Assembly: GCA_964017155.1 (NCBI GenBank)
Contig: OZ024854.1
Coordinates: forward strand, 46,020,423 to 46,084,422
From: Oasisia sp. SBJ-2009
Lineage: Eukaryota; Annelida; Polychaeta; Sabellida; Siboglinidae
DNA length: 64,000 bases
Direction: 5' to 3'
The notes under the pieces were generated by a model. The model was not told the DNA's origin, ran no database searches, and was given only the letters and a program-made list of their open reading frames with translations. Shown piece by piece: positions 52,201 through 64,000 of the stretch (position 1 is the stretch's first letter; each line of letters opens with the position of its first letter). The position numbers and the translations under genes are program-made.

Positions 52201-53873
52201 TTACTCATTATCCTTACTTATACGGACTAACATATCATATATAATTCAATAACCTGTGACGGTTTGATTTTTGCTTGTCTCTTTTCGGATTCATTTCGTG
52301 ACAAATTAACTCTATCTAGTTGCTACGATGACTGCATGGCGACTTATTGGTACAAACTGCCCAGTAGATGGTAGTTCTGCTGAAATAATTTTATAAACTA
52401 TCGCACAGATGCTTCTTTGATGACCAAACCATGGATGTCATGTCATCATCATGTCATGGGTGTGGTCAATTAAATCAAAAGCTGTTTTTTTTAAAGTTAC
52501 TCTACAAATGGCATTCACTTGTAATTAGTAACTGATATGTAGCTGGTAAGAAAAATTACCCAATTCTCTTATGTCTACCTATCTATGCTGTAGTCTATTT
52601 ACCATCACAAATTGTATATAGAGAATAGTGATACAGAATAAATATCCTCATCTATTGGCATTTACGTGTCTTTTCTCAGAGAAGACTATCTTGTGTCATC
52701 AAGACGTATTCACTTTCTCAGCATTCAAACCAAAAGCTTGTCATTTATCACCATCACACGTGTATTTAGAAACAAACGAACTGATGTAGTTATTCTCAGT
52801 TATGTATTTGCTGTACAAATTATAAACAAATAAATGTATGTACAAAACACTGATAAAAGTACAGAACAAATAAACAGGTTTAACTATACAAGCGAGAATG
52901 TACAATATGGCTGTAGGGTGAAGTAAAAATGAAGTAATTGACTAATATATCAATTTACCTTTGACGTATACATTAATACATTGCTGTAAAGTGTAATATT
53001 TATAAAACAAATTATTCCTCGACCCAAATGATAGCCTGGTAATCAAAACTAATAATACTGCTTGTAATGTTCAAACTTTAACTTTAAATTCAAAATACCA
53101 CACAACTGAGAACGGATGTGTTGCCCCTTAGTTTGCTGCGGCAGTATTACCCTAGTGGGGGTGAACTAAAGTGGGTCACTGCACCACGGGAAACAGACTT
53201 GCCACTAAAACATCCAACACAAATTATAAATATTTATATCCAAAAAAATCAGAAACAGTTGCTTTCTGGAAGCACATTAACGCCCACTGCACACACAGCT
53301 ACGGTGTGGCTGGCGTGACTATGACACTACACTTGTTTCTATCACTCACCAGGCCCTGTGAAACACTACAACTGGACAGTGGACATGTGTACAACACTGA
53401 TGCTGCAGGAATGTTTCATGTCACTGTTGCATTGTCGTTTTGATTACAGTTTACACGGGTTTGTTTATGGGTATGTACTATGTAACCTTAATGATCATAT
53501 CTGTCTTATCTAAGTTTCATTAGATACATTGTTGAATGGTTACTATGTTTACACTGCAGAAGGAGGGCACAGCTGTGTAGTTTACCTACTTAAATCAGGC
53601 ATTTAAAATGTATGAAAATCAGCCAAATTTGTGTAAGCATGCAGTTAGAAGTAGTCACTGGCACAATGAGATAAATACTGTATGATAGTTTGGCATCCAT
53701 TCAAGCAACTACCGTGAATACTTGAAATCAGACACACTTGTTTGCCTGTATTTACTAACAGTGCTTTTTACGAAACCTTGATCATTACACAAAAGGTATT
53801 ATTCATGGCTCAAGACCTAGATAGACTGCACAAATTTACACTTACCTTTGAGAATGTTACTCAACAGTCAACA

Positions 53874-53960
53874 CTTACAGTGTTTTGGTCCACCTGACTT
53901 TATCATGCACTGATGTCACATGACAAAAGGTCCACAGCGAGTGGACCAAAACACTGCAAG
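53874..53960. repeat. Inverted repeat, 20-bp arms
   Basis: CTTACAGTGTTTTGGTCCAC pairs with GTGGACCAAAACACTGCAAG (19 of 20 positions) across a 47-nt loop. Confidence 0.85.
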
Positions 53961-54032
53961 TTTGAATCATATGCTCAAAGGGAGGGGGAAATTATTGCCG
54001 ACATGATCATTATGTACCTCAGTACCTGTAAA

Positions 54033-54113
54033 CAGTACACAAACACGGAACAGATAATAAATGTGTGTGCATGATGCACATACATTTATTATCTGTACCG
54101 TGTTTGTGTACTG
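54033..54113. repeat. 81-bp near-perfect palindrome
   Basis: CAGTACACAAACACGG plus ACAGATAATAAATGT is mirrored around 54073 with about two mismatches, ending in CCGTGTTTGTGTACTG. It adjoins the 19-bp array to its right. Confidence 0.9.
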
Positions 54114-54790
54114 CAACAACTGTCTGTTCATATGTAACATCTGTCTATGCATGTAACAACTGTCTGTTCATGTAACAACTGTCTGTTCATGTAACAACTG
54201 TCTGTTCATGTAACAACTGTATGTGCATGTAACAACTGTCCGTTCATGTAACAACTGTATGTGCATGTAACAACTGTCTGTGCATGTAACAACTGTCTGT
54301 GCATGTAACAACTGTCTGTTCATGTAACAACTGTCTGTTCATGTAACAACTGTCTGTTCATGTAACAACTGTCTGTTCATGTAACAACTGTCTGTTCATG
54401 TAACAACTGTCTGTTCATGTAACAACGGTCTGTTCATGTAACAACGGTATGTGCATGTAACAACTGTCTGTTCATGTAACAACTGTCTGTTCATGTAACA
54501 ACTGTCTGTTCATGTAACAACTGTCTGTTCATGTAACAACTGTCTGTGCATGTAACAACTGTCTGTTCATGTAACAACTGTCTGTGCATGTAACAACTGT
54601 ATGTGCATGTAACAACTGTCTGTGCATGTAACAACTGTCTGTTCATGTAACAACTGTCTGTTCATGTAACAACTGTCTGTTCATGTAACAACTGTCTGTT
54701 CATGTAACAACTGTCTGTTCATGTAACAACTGTCTGTGCATGTAACAACTGTCTGTGCATGTAACAACTGTCTGTGCATGTAACCGTCTC
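54114..54790. repeat. 19-bp minisatellite, about 35 copies
   Basis: TGTTCATGTAACAACTGTC with TGTGCATG and TATGTGCATG variants interspersed; the end degrades into CCATCTGTATG-type units. Confidence 0.96.
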
Positions 54791-57139
54791 TGCATGTAAC
54801 CATCTGTATGTGCATATAACCGTCTGTGCATGTAACCATCTGTACATATGTGCATGTTTACATGTCGCTATCTTGTAGTTATGCATTTGTTTCCTCTCTA
54901 TTTCATACATGCAAAAATGCTAAATGCAACAAATTGCCTTCATTCTATCAATAATGTCCTGAAAAAAACACCTTGTGATGCCTTAGCAAGACAATAAAAC
55001 CTTTAAGCCACCATAACATGCTATAGCTAGCCTATAAGCTAAGGAAACCAATACGGCAATGAATCGCTAATGCTCAAACAGCCAGAAAGTGTAGACGCTG
55101 TGTTTTATACGCTGATGATCATTAATATAAATCCTGATGTAACAGGAACCCATAGGAGCTGTGAACTTTGCCAGTCATCACATCTATCAACATGCACCCA
55201 CAGCTATAGGGACTTTCTCAAATCTAACCGTTGCCAGTTTGCCTGTGACCATTCAATCACTTCAAATGTCATGCATCTCAAACAGTGTGTTCAAACATTA
55301 TTGACAATGGTTTCAGTTTTAAGACCAGTAAGTAAACTGTTTTATCTTCTTAATAATTGTTTCAGCAAAGTGGCCTTCCTTTTATTAATTCGTAGTAAAG
55401 CATTTTAGCAACATTTGATAAAGATTTAAACATAATCATGACTACTAGTAGCTACAACCACGCCAGCATATATGCATGTAAGTATGTTAACATTTCCTTT
55501 TTGATGGTTTGCATTTGTGATGCTAAATTTGCAGGAGTAAATCTAACACACCCTTGTAAAAGGTGTGTTTTGAAATGTATGTTAGATATTAATTGACAGT
55601 TCACGATGATACATGTTCATTTGGAATTGTTCTAATATACGTCTATCAATTGGGAATGGGAATGTTTTACTTTACACCAGTAACTTTGTGGTAAATTTCA
55701 CATTAATTTTATGCCAAAACAATTAATAAACGTCTTAAAAGACATTTAGACATTAAGTAATAAATGTAAGTTGCATCTGTGCACATTCAGCTGTAAACTG
55801 TGGGTATTCGCACGTCTGACATAAATTCCAATTTCCTATTGCATATCTATAAATATAGCAACATATTCGGAAACTGTTTTTCTGCAGACTGCATAGAGCT
55901 CACAGTACATCATTAATCATTTCCGTAGTTATCAGAGTGCTGTCCTACTTATGACCGCAATAGAATGTCAAACAAAAAGAATCCCCGGGGAGGTTTCTGT
56001 GCCTGTGGTGACCTCAGAGACCACTGTCTAAGCTGTCATCACATGTGTATGACCAGTGATGACAATATTTAATTAATTGGTGGATTTTTCTGTAGGAAAT
56101 TAGAAATTAACTTACTTTGGAGCATAGCTTTTGAAATGTACGACATTTCAACCCATCAGCTGTGGGTCTTGGTCATGTTCTTCTGGTATGTGCGATGAAC
56201 AATAATAATATTCTACTACATATAATTGGTGGATCTATTACTTTGTGGTTTGCTGAAGATGTCACAATCACAATGACACCTGTGACCCCCGTCAAACCTT
56301 CCCTTGCTAATGGTGTTGATAAAGGTGATATGAAATACACTGCTACTGTGGCACGGCACAGCATCTCATACATCAAGCACTCCTGCATATAGCTGTCACT
56401 GCAACAAAATTCCCTTATGCTTTCGCTGATAAGCAACACGTTTCAGGCCAAACTTTCCAGCAAATACACGACACGTGTGTCTCGCACCCACTGGCTGGTG
56501 ATCTGTTGATCTGGTGATCTGTTGCTAGGTCATGATGAAAACTTCAGTTGTGCTTGATAGTTCCTGACTAGCATCAAAGTTAGTGGTGTGGTGATATATA
56601 ACGTAATACTTAAATATTTCATGCACATCATTTCAAAGTTAAAAGTGTCTTTATCTCCATATATTCTGCCAATAATTCCGCTACAATATGACATGATAAC
56701 ATTTAAGTAGCCATGTAAATATTACATAACATGCCAATCTAGTGTGCTGTGTACTGGTGTCACATTCCCTGTACCATCGTCGTGATTGGGATTATGATCA
56801 CTGTGAGTCACTTTCTGTCTGGAATGCTTAGCGGCTCATTATCAGTGACCCTTTGCCACAACTTCAACACAAGAAAGACAGACCATTGTGAAGCACGCTG
56901 TGCGATCAGGAATGACCCCAGCTTGTAGGGGCATAATATAAAATTTAACCATGCATCTAAATTTAGCCACAGCACTCCTGTCTCAAAATGAAGCCAGCAG
57001 AAAGAGAGAGGTCTAGTAGAAGTAATGGCAGTGACTGCAGAGCACACTAAAGCACAACTTGAATACAATGTCATTGTGCATATGTCAACAAACACCAGGG
57101 TGTGTCTGGGTGTGTCAGCTACTCCTGTCACCACAGGCC

Positions 57140-57350
57140 ACATATTTGAATCGTATTTGAATCAAATTTAGAAACTGGCACAGTACTTGAATAGTATTTG
57201 AAAAAAATGGCAGTGTATTTGTATTGGAAATTTGTAATTGTATTTAAATTGAAATCTGGAAAAGTAATGTACAGCTGTATTTAAATTTGCTTTGGCTGAG
57301 TTGTATTTGTAGTTGATCTCAAAATGTGTATTTGGACCCAACCCTGTAGT
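57140..57350. mobile_element. Possible hAT element end
   Basis: A TATTTGTATTTG-rich stretch ends GTGTATTTGGACCCAACCCTG, which in reverse reads CAGGGTTGGGTCCAAATACA, a form common at hAT termini. No matching left end found. Confidence 0.35.
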
Positions 57351-59849
57351 CCCATGGGCATGATTGCCGGCCTATCTCTGACACTTTATGATGGGTTTGG
57401 GCGGAAAGAACGATGGCCCTACTTGACAACCCATTTTACAGTCTTGTAAAATTCAAATTATTAATACCAAATTAGAACTGCCAGTACATGCCACAGTCTG
57501 ACAGGAAAACTAACAGTTCAGGATAGGAGATTACTTCATGGGAATTTTATAGTCAATGAATTTACATTGTATGTCTATGAAATAAAGTTACTAGTAAATT
57601 ATAACACCTGAGTTGACTCAGATGTTTATCTTTATATCTTAGCCTACTAATCCTCCCAGCAAAATTCAGTCTTCCTTTCTGTCGAACAAACTTACTAGTT
57701 GTTTACACACGGGCCACAAAATGACACGAAAACTAATTTTAAATGGTTTATCCAGTTTGCAACATACGCAGATGATTTTTTATCACACACAGCTAACGAT
57801 AAACTACACCATCATGGTACATAAAAGAAGACACTAGAACAGTACACAAAAGCCTTTGATCTTATGCAGGAAGCTATCAAATTTGTCAGTATACGTCTTA
57901 GACCCAATCATAAATATACTGTACCTTTTATATGTGTCGTTATTACCATGTTAAACTTGTCAGAATAGTTGTAACACATGTTTTATCTGATTTCATGCTC
58001 GCTATGAAACTTGTCTTTGTGATCGGAACATTTTAGCAACCTCCCACAGTCTTATTCAGCAGACTGACATTAATTAGCGTTTGCATCACATGACCTACGT
58101 CATGTGACCTGAGCTGGAGCAGGACCGTGGGAGCTCCTGGCAGACGTCTCTATCCAGTAAAAGCTTCCCTTGGTTTATTGAGCACTTCCTTTATTTTCCT
58201 CCTGTGCCAATTCTCTTTGTGAAGATGATTTACAATTTTAACTTGTTTCACTGAACACTGATTGTCTGTGTGTAGTTTTGGTTCGATTTTCTGTTCTGAC
58301 AGTTAGTGAGTAGTTGTTGGTTCTCTCTATTGTCGTTAAGGTGAACCAACAGTGACCTCAAAGTGGTTATGTTGTAGGACTTGAACATTTCTACTTCTGA
58401 TTTGTTTGCAAATTTATTGGCAGCCATGCATCAATTCTTTCTGCACATTTACAACTGGTGTACACTGATTGCTAAATCTAAATAACAAATATATTTATTC
58501 AATACATTACTTTTTAATCATAATACTTCCCATGGAATAACATAATTGATCAGGTAAACATTGAAAAACAACTTTAATGGGGACACATGTGAAAGCTCTC
58601 GATGCAAACAGTAATTTTTTTATAATCTTATGGTAATGATCAAGTTAGAATTATAATGTCATGGTTTTGAACTTTTGACACATCCCAGATCACACATGTT
58701 TGTGATATTCAGCCAATGTGTGCAGGGTCATGGCCAAGATAAACATGTGCTTTGGTGAGGTAGATAACTACATTCAGTGACTTCAACATCAAACCAGACA
58801 TAGACAGTACTAATGCTTTGCAACTGGGGAAAGTGCTCATAGGGCACCTGTTATTAATTAGTCGGGTCACAAGTGTAAACGCATGAGCACACTATGAGTA
58901 TGTGTACAACCGGATTGAGTTCTTTGTTTGCAAAAAATGGAACAAAGCAGTCACATCAGTTAGGAACTAGTGGTAGCTCATAACATACCAGTATGTGTTG
59001 AAATATAAAAAAAAAACGAGCTCAAATCCCAACAAACTGGCATATGTTATGCTGATCATACAAATATGCCACAACTGACACCAGCATCCTGATAGATTAA
59101 TTTAATTGTACTTAACTCTTACTGGAAATTAATTTACCTCACATTTGAGATATATTTGAAACCAAACACACCATGGTAAACACAACAGTGATGACATGAA
59201 AATAGCTCTCAATGTCATCCCATGTGCAATTTACCCTCGTAGTAACTAAGTTTATATACAACAGCCACACCTTGATAACTTACTGCCTATAGTTGGATAA
59301 AACCACGCGTGGATAAAACACTGAACCTAATCAGTAATTTAAAAAGTTTTCATTTTATGATATGAACTACCGGTATCAGAGAATGACAAGAACTGTTTCC
59401 AATACATCTCACAGTGGTTTGTCTGGTTTTTGATTCACACAACTCAACACATGTTGTGTTGGAACGTGTTGGATGAACGATTGCTAACTGGCAGTGGAAA
59501 AGATTATGTTTTATTCTGCCACAGCAGCGTGAGGAGAGCTGACAGCGAGTGAATGAGTGACACAGACAGAGTGGAGGGATCCCCCAGCTGGGTGCTGGGC
59601 CGTTTAGACACTTGAGTGAGTTACCCCATGTGTTGGCTAGACAGACAGCTACAGATTAATTGTATGGTAGGGTTCGTGTCTGTTGTAATATTTTATTTTC
59701 AAAGACACAGCTAACACGGTTTGTCAAAGCTTTCTAAAATGAACAACAATATTTGCATTCCACTGGTTACTATGTGTACATTAAATTGATTGAAATCTTA
59801 GCATGTGTAATTGTCAAAGGATGAGCCATTTCACAAAATGTAGTATGAG

Positions 59850-60600
59850 TACTTAAAAATAGACCAAGATGCCCTGAAGTCTTTTGGTCTATAATTATAG
59901 TTAGTGAGTTTGTAATATTGAATTAAATGTGTTTATATATAGTGAATCATAGTCACTGCCTAGTCTTTTCACCATAATTACCTAACTGGCATTTTCTCTG
60001 GTTATTCATATGAGATGACCACTGACCAGAAACATTGCCAACTTGTGTTGGCAGGATTGGTCATTAGTGTTTTTTAGTCAAAATTAAGTGATCTTCTTCC
60101 ACTCCACTCAGCCAGCCCAGTGGTCAGAATGCAATTGATATCAATAAAGTGTACCCTTCGTTCTCTTCTTCTTCTACTGATCAGCCAACATCAATGTTGT
60201 CATGATTATGCTGATTTGTGGAGGTTGCAGTAGACAGGTGTTTAGGATATAAATGTTGTTTGTCACCTGTGTGACAAACTAACAATATACCACAGTCGTA
60301 CCACTGTAAAGATAATTCTCAACTCAACTTGCATTTATAGAAAACCAATAGTTTTGAAGATAAAACTTGCATTTATAGAAAACCAATAGTTCTGAAGATA
60401 AGGCTTAATAAAAAAAAACCTGCAGAACAGCCTGTCACAGACTATGCTTTCCAGAGAGGCTACCCGATCTTTACACTGTGTGGCAGTGGGCAGTTGTCTT
60501 TTCATCCGCTTTCAGACCTTCGGAATGATCCAATCTAATAATAACAAATCCTCAGCGGTTTCTGAGATATGGAAGTTAATATATAAAGTATTGGTTTTGT
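59850..60600. repeat. Interspersed repeat family, copy 2
   Basis: Counterpart of the repeat at 34690-35560 with the same ordered blocks. Contains a 48-bp internal direct duplication (ACTTGCATTTATAGAAAACC at about 60325 and 60365). Confidence 0.68.
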
Positions 60601-63600
60601 TCATGTAGAATTATCCTAATACAGTGGCTAGTAATTCCTTAACTTTTAAGTCATTGGCAACATTTTAATGAATGAACATTTGACCGTGTGCTGGATATGA
60701 CAAGTTTTGCTTAAATATCCTTGCCTCCAAACTCAACCAAGTCCCCTCTCTCTGTGACCTGGTAGTTACTAAACTGTCATATTATAGTTTTTATTTTAAT
60801 ACAGATTATTACCATTGCTTTCTGACTGCCATTTTAGCAAATTAAAAAAACGGCAGTCACAAGATAGCATTACAAAACAACACCTAATACAACAGTTTTA
60901 TAACTATCGTATGAACACCAGGAATGCTTTTAATGAATACATAATAGCCTCATAGGATTAGGTCACAATGAACCTAATTAACTCAGATATAAATACTGTG
61001 AGGTAACATTTACCCAGTTAACATTTTCAGGAATGTACCCCAGGCATCATCACAAAACAAATTATCCAGTGCAGAATGGAGGTGATAACTGGCTGAACTG
61101 AGTTAAATTACATAACTGTTGCTCTAACTTAGTAGTTAATTGTCAATACATAGCTGGAATAGAAATTATGCTGTCATCAATTAATTGTATGTGCTATCGC
61201 AACGATTACATAAATTCCATATAATTACAGCTGTGCCAATAAATGGTGCCACATATATCACAAACACTACCTGAAAAAAGTCGTTCTGATATTGGATGGA
61301 CACATTTATGTACATTCAGCAAATATATATGGTGAAAGCTACTTCCAGGAAGCCACATCTTTAAATTAATTCAACAGCTTTCTATGGACAGTGATCACTC
61401 ACCGACAGAGATACCTTATATCACAAAGGCTGAATATTAGCTGATGTTTGTGAAATTAATTTTGTTTTAGAGTTGTGTTTTAGACTTGTGCTGTGTGGCA
61501 TAATGAGAAACACCAACCGCAATTACTAAGTGAAGATACCCTGTACTGGTTTATTAAACAAAACTTAGCCAGTAGTACAACTTCAACATATGTACTGTTG
61601 CAGTAGGAATATGTAAATAAATGTTATTCAATTTAGGAACAAACATATCACATGAACAGACAGTCTCACTCAATTTGTATAAATTCAAAATGTAATCAGT
61701 AAGCAAAATAATGGCGCTGGACAACTAACAGAGCTTTCCAATTATAGCATTTTGACTAACACTTGATCACTCTTAAAAAATACTCTAAATGGCAAAGACC
61801 ACTTCTAGATAACACTAATTAGCCAGCTTAGTAGTGTGGTTTCATAAAATTTATCCAGTGAGCAGCACTACCCGGGTAGTTAATTCAGAGGACAACCACA
61901 AAGTATACCATTTGCTGAGACTGTTGATTTGTGGTCTGCTAACATCCAGGGTTGGCCGGTTCAATAGCGCTTTTGTTCTTTAGCCAAACTGCCATCTGGC
62001 ATCAAGCTACACTGTATACATGCACTTGTACAGGCTGCCTGATTTGAATCACCACTACTTCTTCCAACTCAGAGGAAGATGCAACCATAGCACTCACCAT
62101 TGGGAGCGCAATAAACGTGTGAAAAGGTCTACAATTACAAATGGAGGACATCTGATATGAAGTGATTATGTAGTTATACCACAGATCAGTTACGATTACC
62201 TTTTACTATGGTTAAGTTCAGTCGAGTGCAACTGAAAAAATAACGTAATTTCTGAATAAAAGCATGTATTTTTCTACTAGCAGGCACAATTAAACATTTC
62301 TAACAGTGTAACAACTGGTTTATAGAATCAACGTCCATCTCTAACACCTCTCAGCTACCTAGTATTGTTTATCCCTCGCTTACTTTAGACTCAGACTTAC
62401 AGTGCCTCTCCCACCCCACACCACATCTACCATACAGTGATACTCCTCTCTGAATCCACTCAAAACATCAGTCGTGCCGTTCTGCTATATTTTATATGTT
62501 ACAGAACTTTACATCCATGAGCGTAACTGCAAAGATACACAGACATTTAAAATTCAACAAATGACTAGACTGCTTTGATGAACAGATAACATAATTACAA
62601 AGACACTGTGTGCGCTGTGGTAGAAAAGGGAGTGTGCACACAAGATAAATGACATGACAGGCTGAGTCATCAGGGTGTTGTTGCGACTTCTGGTTGGCAT
62701 GTTGAAGAGACAACCCTCCCAAGCATTTGAAGCCCAACCTCATTTAGCACTACAGCTGTCACAGGTCATTTATACAGGGGCCATTAAGGACTTATGGGAA
62801 GCCTGCCTAATTATCCACAGGTGGGAAGGGTGATAGCCACAAGATGGACTGTTTTGTGGCCTGGTCACAATTTACTATAGATCCAAGGTGTGGCTATATT
62901 TAGAAGGCACCAGTAGTCAATAAAACTTGTACTAGTGCTGGTACTTAAGACCACTGGGACAACCCATTACATTTGTTAAGAACAACTGTTACATCCAGTC
63001 TTCCTTTTGCACATAATCCCAGCAGAATGGAACATTCTGTGGTCCTTTGAGGTAACAACCAACTCTAGTGGTAGAGTTTTCAATAAAAAATCCTATTTTT
63101 TTTCCAATTTCTAGTTGTTTCCGATACAGTCAATAATGTCCTATTAACTGATAATCTGTGTATAGTGTACTTACAATGTTTTGATCTACTTAAATCTCAT
63201 TCAACCAATCTGCCCTTTTTAGAACATTATCACCAAGCCAACCTTTCTGCGGTGGCACTGTCACTGAGTGTGGTCACTACCAATGTGTTTCACTGTTTGT
63301 CGTCCTTGAGCAGTTTGCATCCCAAATTGAGACTGGACCAGCACTTGATGTGATTTCCAAGCCACAGGGAAAAACAGTCCTCAATGCTGTGCCTTGTTTT
63401 ACACCAAGTAATATGCCAGGCCTGCCCGGGAGCATCAGCTTGTCGGTAATCTTCCAGTTAACTGGCCTAAATTATTAGGGCCATTTCAAAACAGGTTTAC
63501 CACCTTTTTATGTGTATGTGCTCAGAATGTCATTCTACATCATTTCCGGTACAGAGAAGTAAGATATTACTTGTTAAATTGTTATTTAGATCAATTTAAT

Positions 63601-64000
63601 GCTGTCGAATTGATGTAAGCAAGCCAATTTGACGGGGCGTAAATAATTACTGCATTCCAGGCTCATCAGGACCACAAAGGTGATATCTTGTGTGTGCATT
63701 GCGAAGTCAAAATACAAAACAATTAGCAATATTTTATAAATCTACATTTAAAACAAATAAATTCGCATTATACCGAATAACAATTAATGATGTCGCCTTA
63801 GCCCTTAGGTTTGGGGACATGTCCGCAAATCACAAGACATCTCCTTTGCGGCCATGAATTGATGCATCTAGGTCACTCTGGGATGTGCTAACTGCCCATG
63901 CCCTGTGACATCGGCTTGTTTACGTCAATTCGATGGCTTTGTATTGATCTAAAATATAATTTTTTAAATATTATACTTCTTTGTACTGGAAATTATGTAG

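Larger units (their letters stand above)
52200..64000. other. Gene-poor flank, no gene recognised
   Basis: About 11.8 kb of AT-rich sequence with only short ORFs lacking family resemblance. Apart from the repeats listed separately, nothing could be assigned. It may be intergenic or a long intron of a gene outside the window. Confidence 0.6.

Noticed and set aside
52200..64000. Search for exons of a further gene or tRNA
   Set aside because: No ORF shows a recognisable domain flanked by consistent splice sites, and no cloverleaf with A and B boxes was found by eye.

Overview
This is nuclear DNA from an animal. It is AT-rich, carries three long intron-rich genes with GT-AG introns, and is packed with minisatellites, (AT)n/(GT)n tracts and small DNA transposons. 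The exact species cannot be read from the window. The proteins are generic metazoan, and the repeat style suggests a marine invertebrate. Several minisatellites straddle exon-intron junctions. From memory, such arrays were reported in amphioxus, so a cephalochordate is one candidate, but a mollusc or another invertebrate is not excluded.

Three genes could be reconstructed exon by exon with all splice phases agreeing. (1) CCDC146, minus strand, 18 coding exons between 19676 and 3137, gives a 1004-residue centriole/cilium coiled-coil protein. (2) RUVBL1 (pontin, TIP49), plus strand, 11 coding exons between 22738 and 31712, gives 456 residues, the same length as the human protein. (3) A polypeptide GalNAc-transferase (GALNT family), minus strand, 11 coding exons between 52017 and 34221, gives a 633-residue type II Golgi enzyme with a C-terminal ricin-type lectin domain. 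CCDC146 and RUVBL1 are head to head around a roughly 3 kb interval holding an RFX X-box-like site and an E-box. RUVBL1 and GALNT are tail to tail. The three genes do not form one pathway.

Region by region: 1-3136 lies downstream of CCDC146 and holds minisatellites only; 3137-19676 is CCDC146, with several intronic arrays and a broken Tc1/mariner-like element; 19677-22737 is the divergent promoter interval, with long (AT)n tracts and a fold-back element; 22738-31712 is RUVBL1, with two TTAA-type elements, a hAT-like element with a perfect 8-bp target duplication, and arrays at exons 9-11; 31713-34220 is the convergent intergenic interval; 34221-52017 is GALNT, with MITEs, a LINE tail, a second copy of the TTAA element and 1-2 kb arrays at exons 2 and 6; 52018-64000 holds no gene I can recognise, only repeats, two hairpins and a 19-bp array.

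The strongest unusual signal is that tandem arrays sit directly at exon edges in all three genes. In at least three cases the repeat unit contains exon sequence plus the splice site. RUVBL1 exon 9 is the clearest case: a 45/48-bp unit multiplies an in-frame 5' splice site. The last exon of RUVBL1 is also tandemly duplicated together with its 3'UTR.
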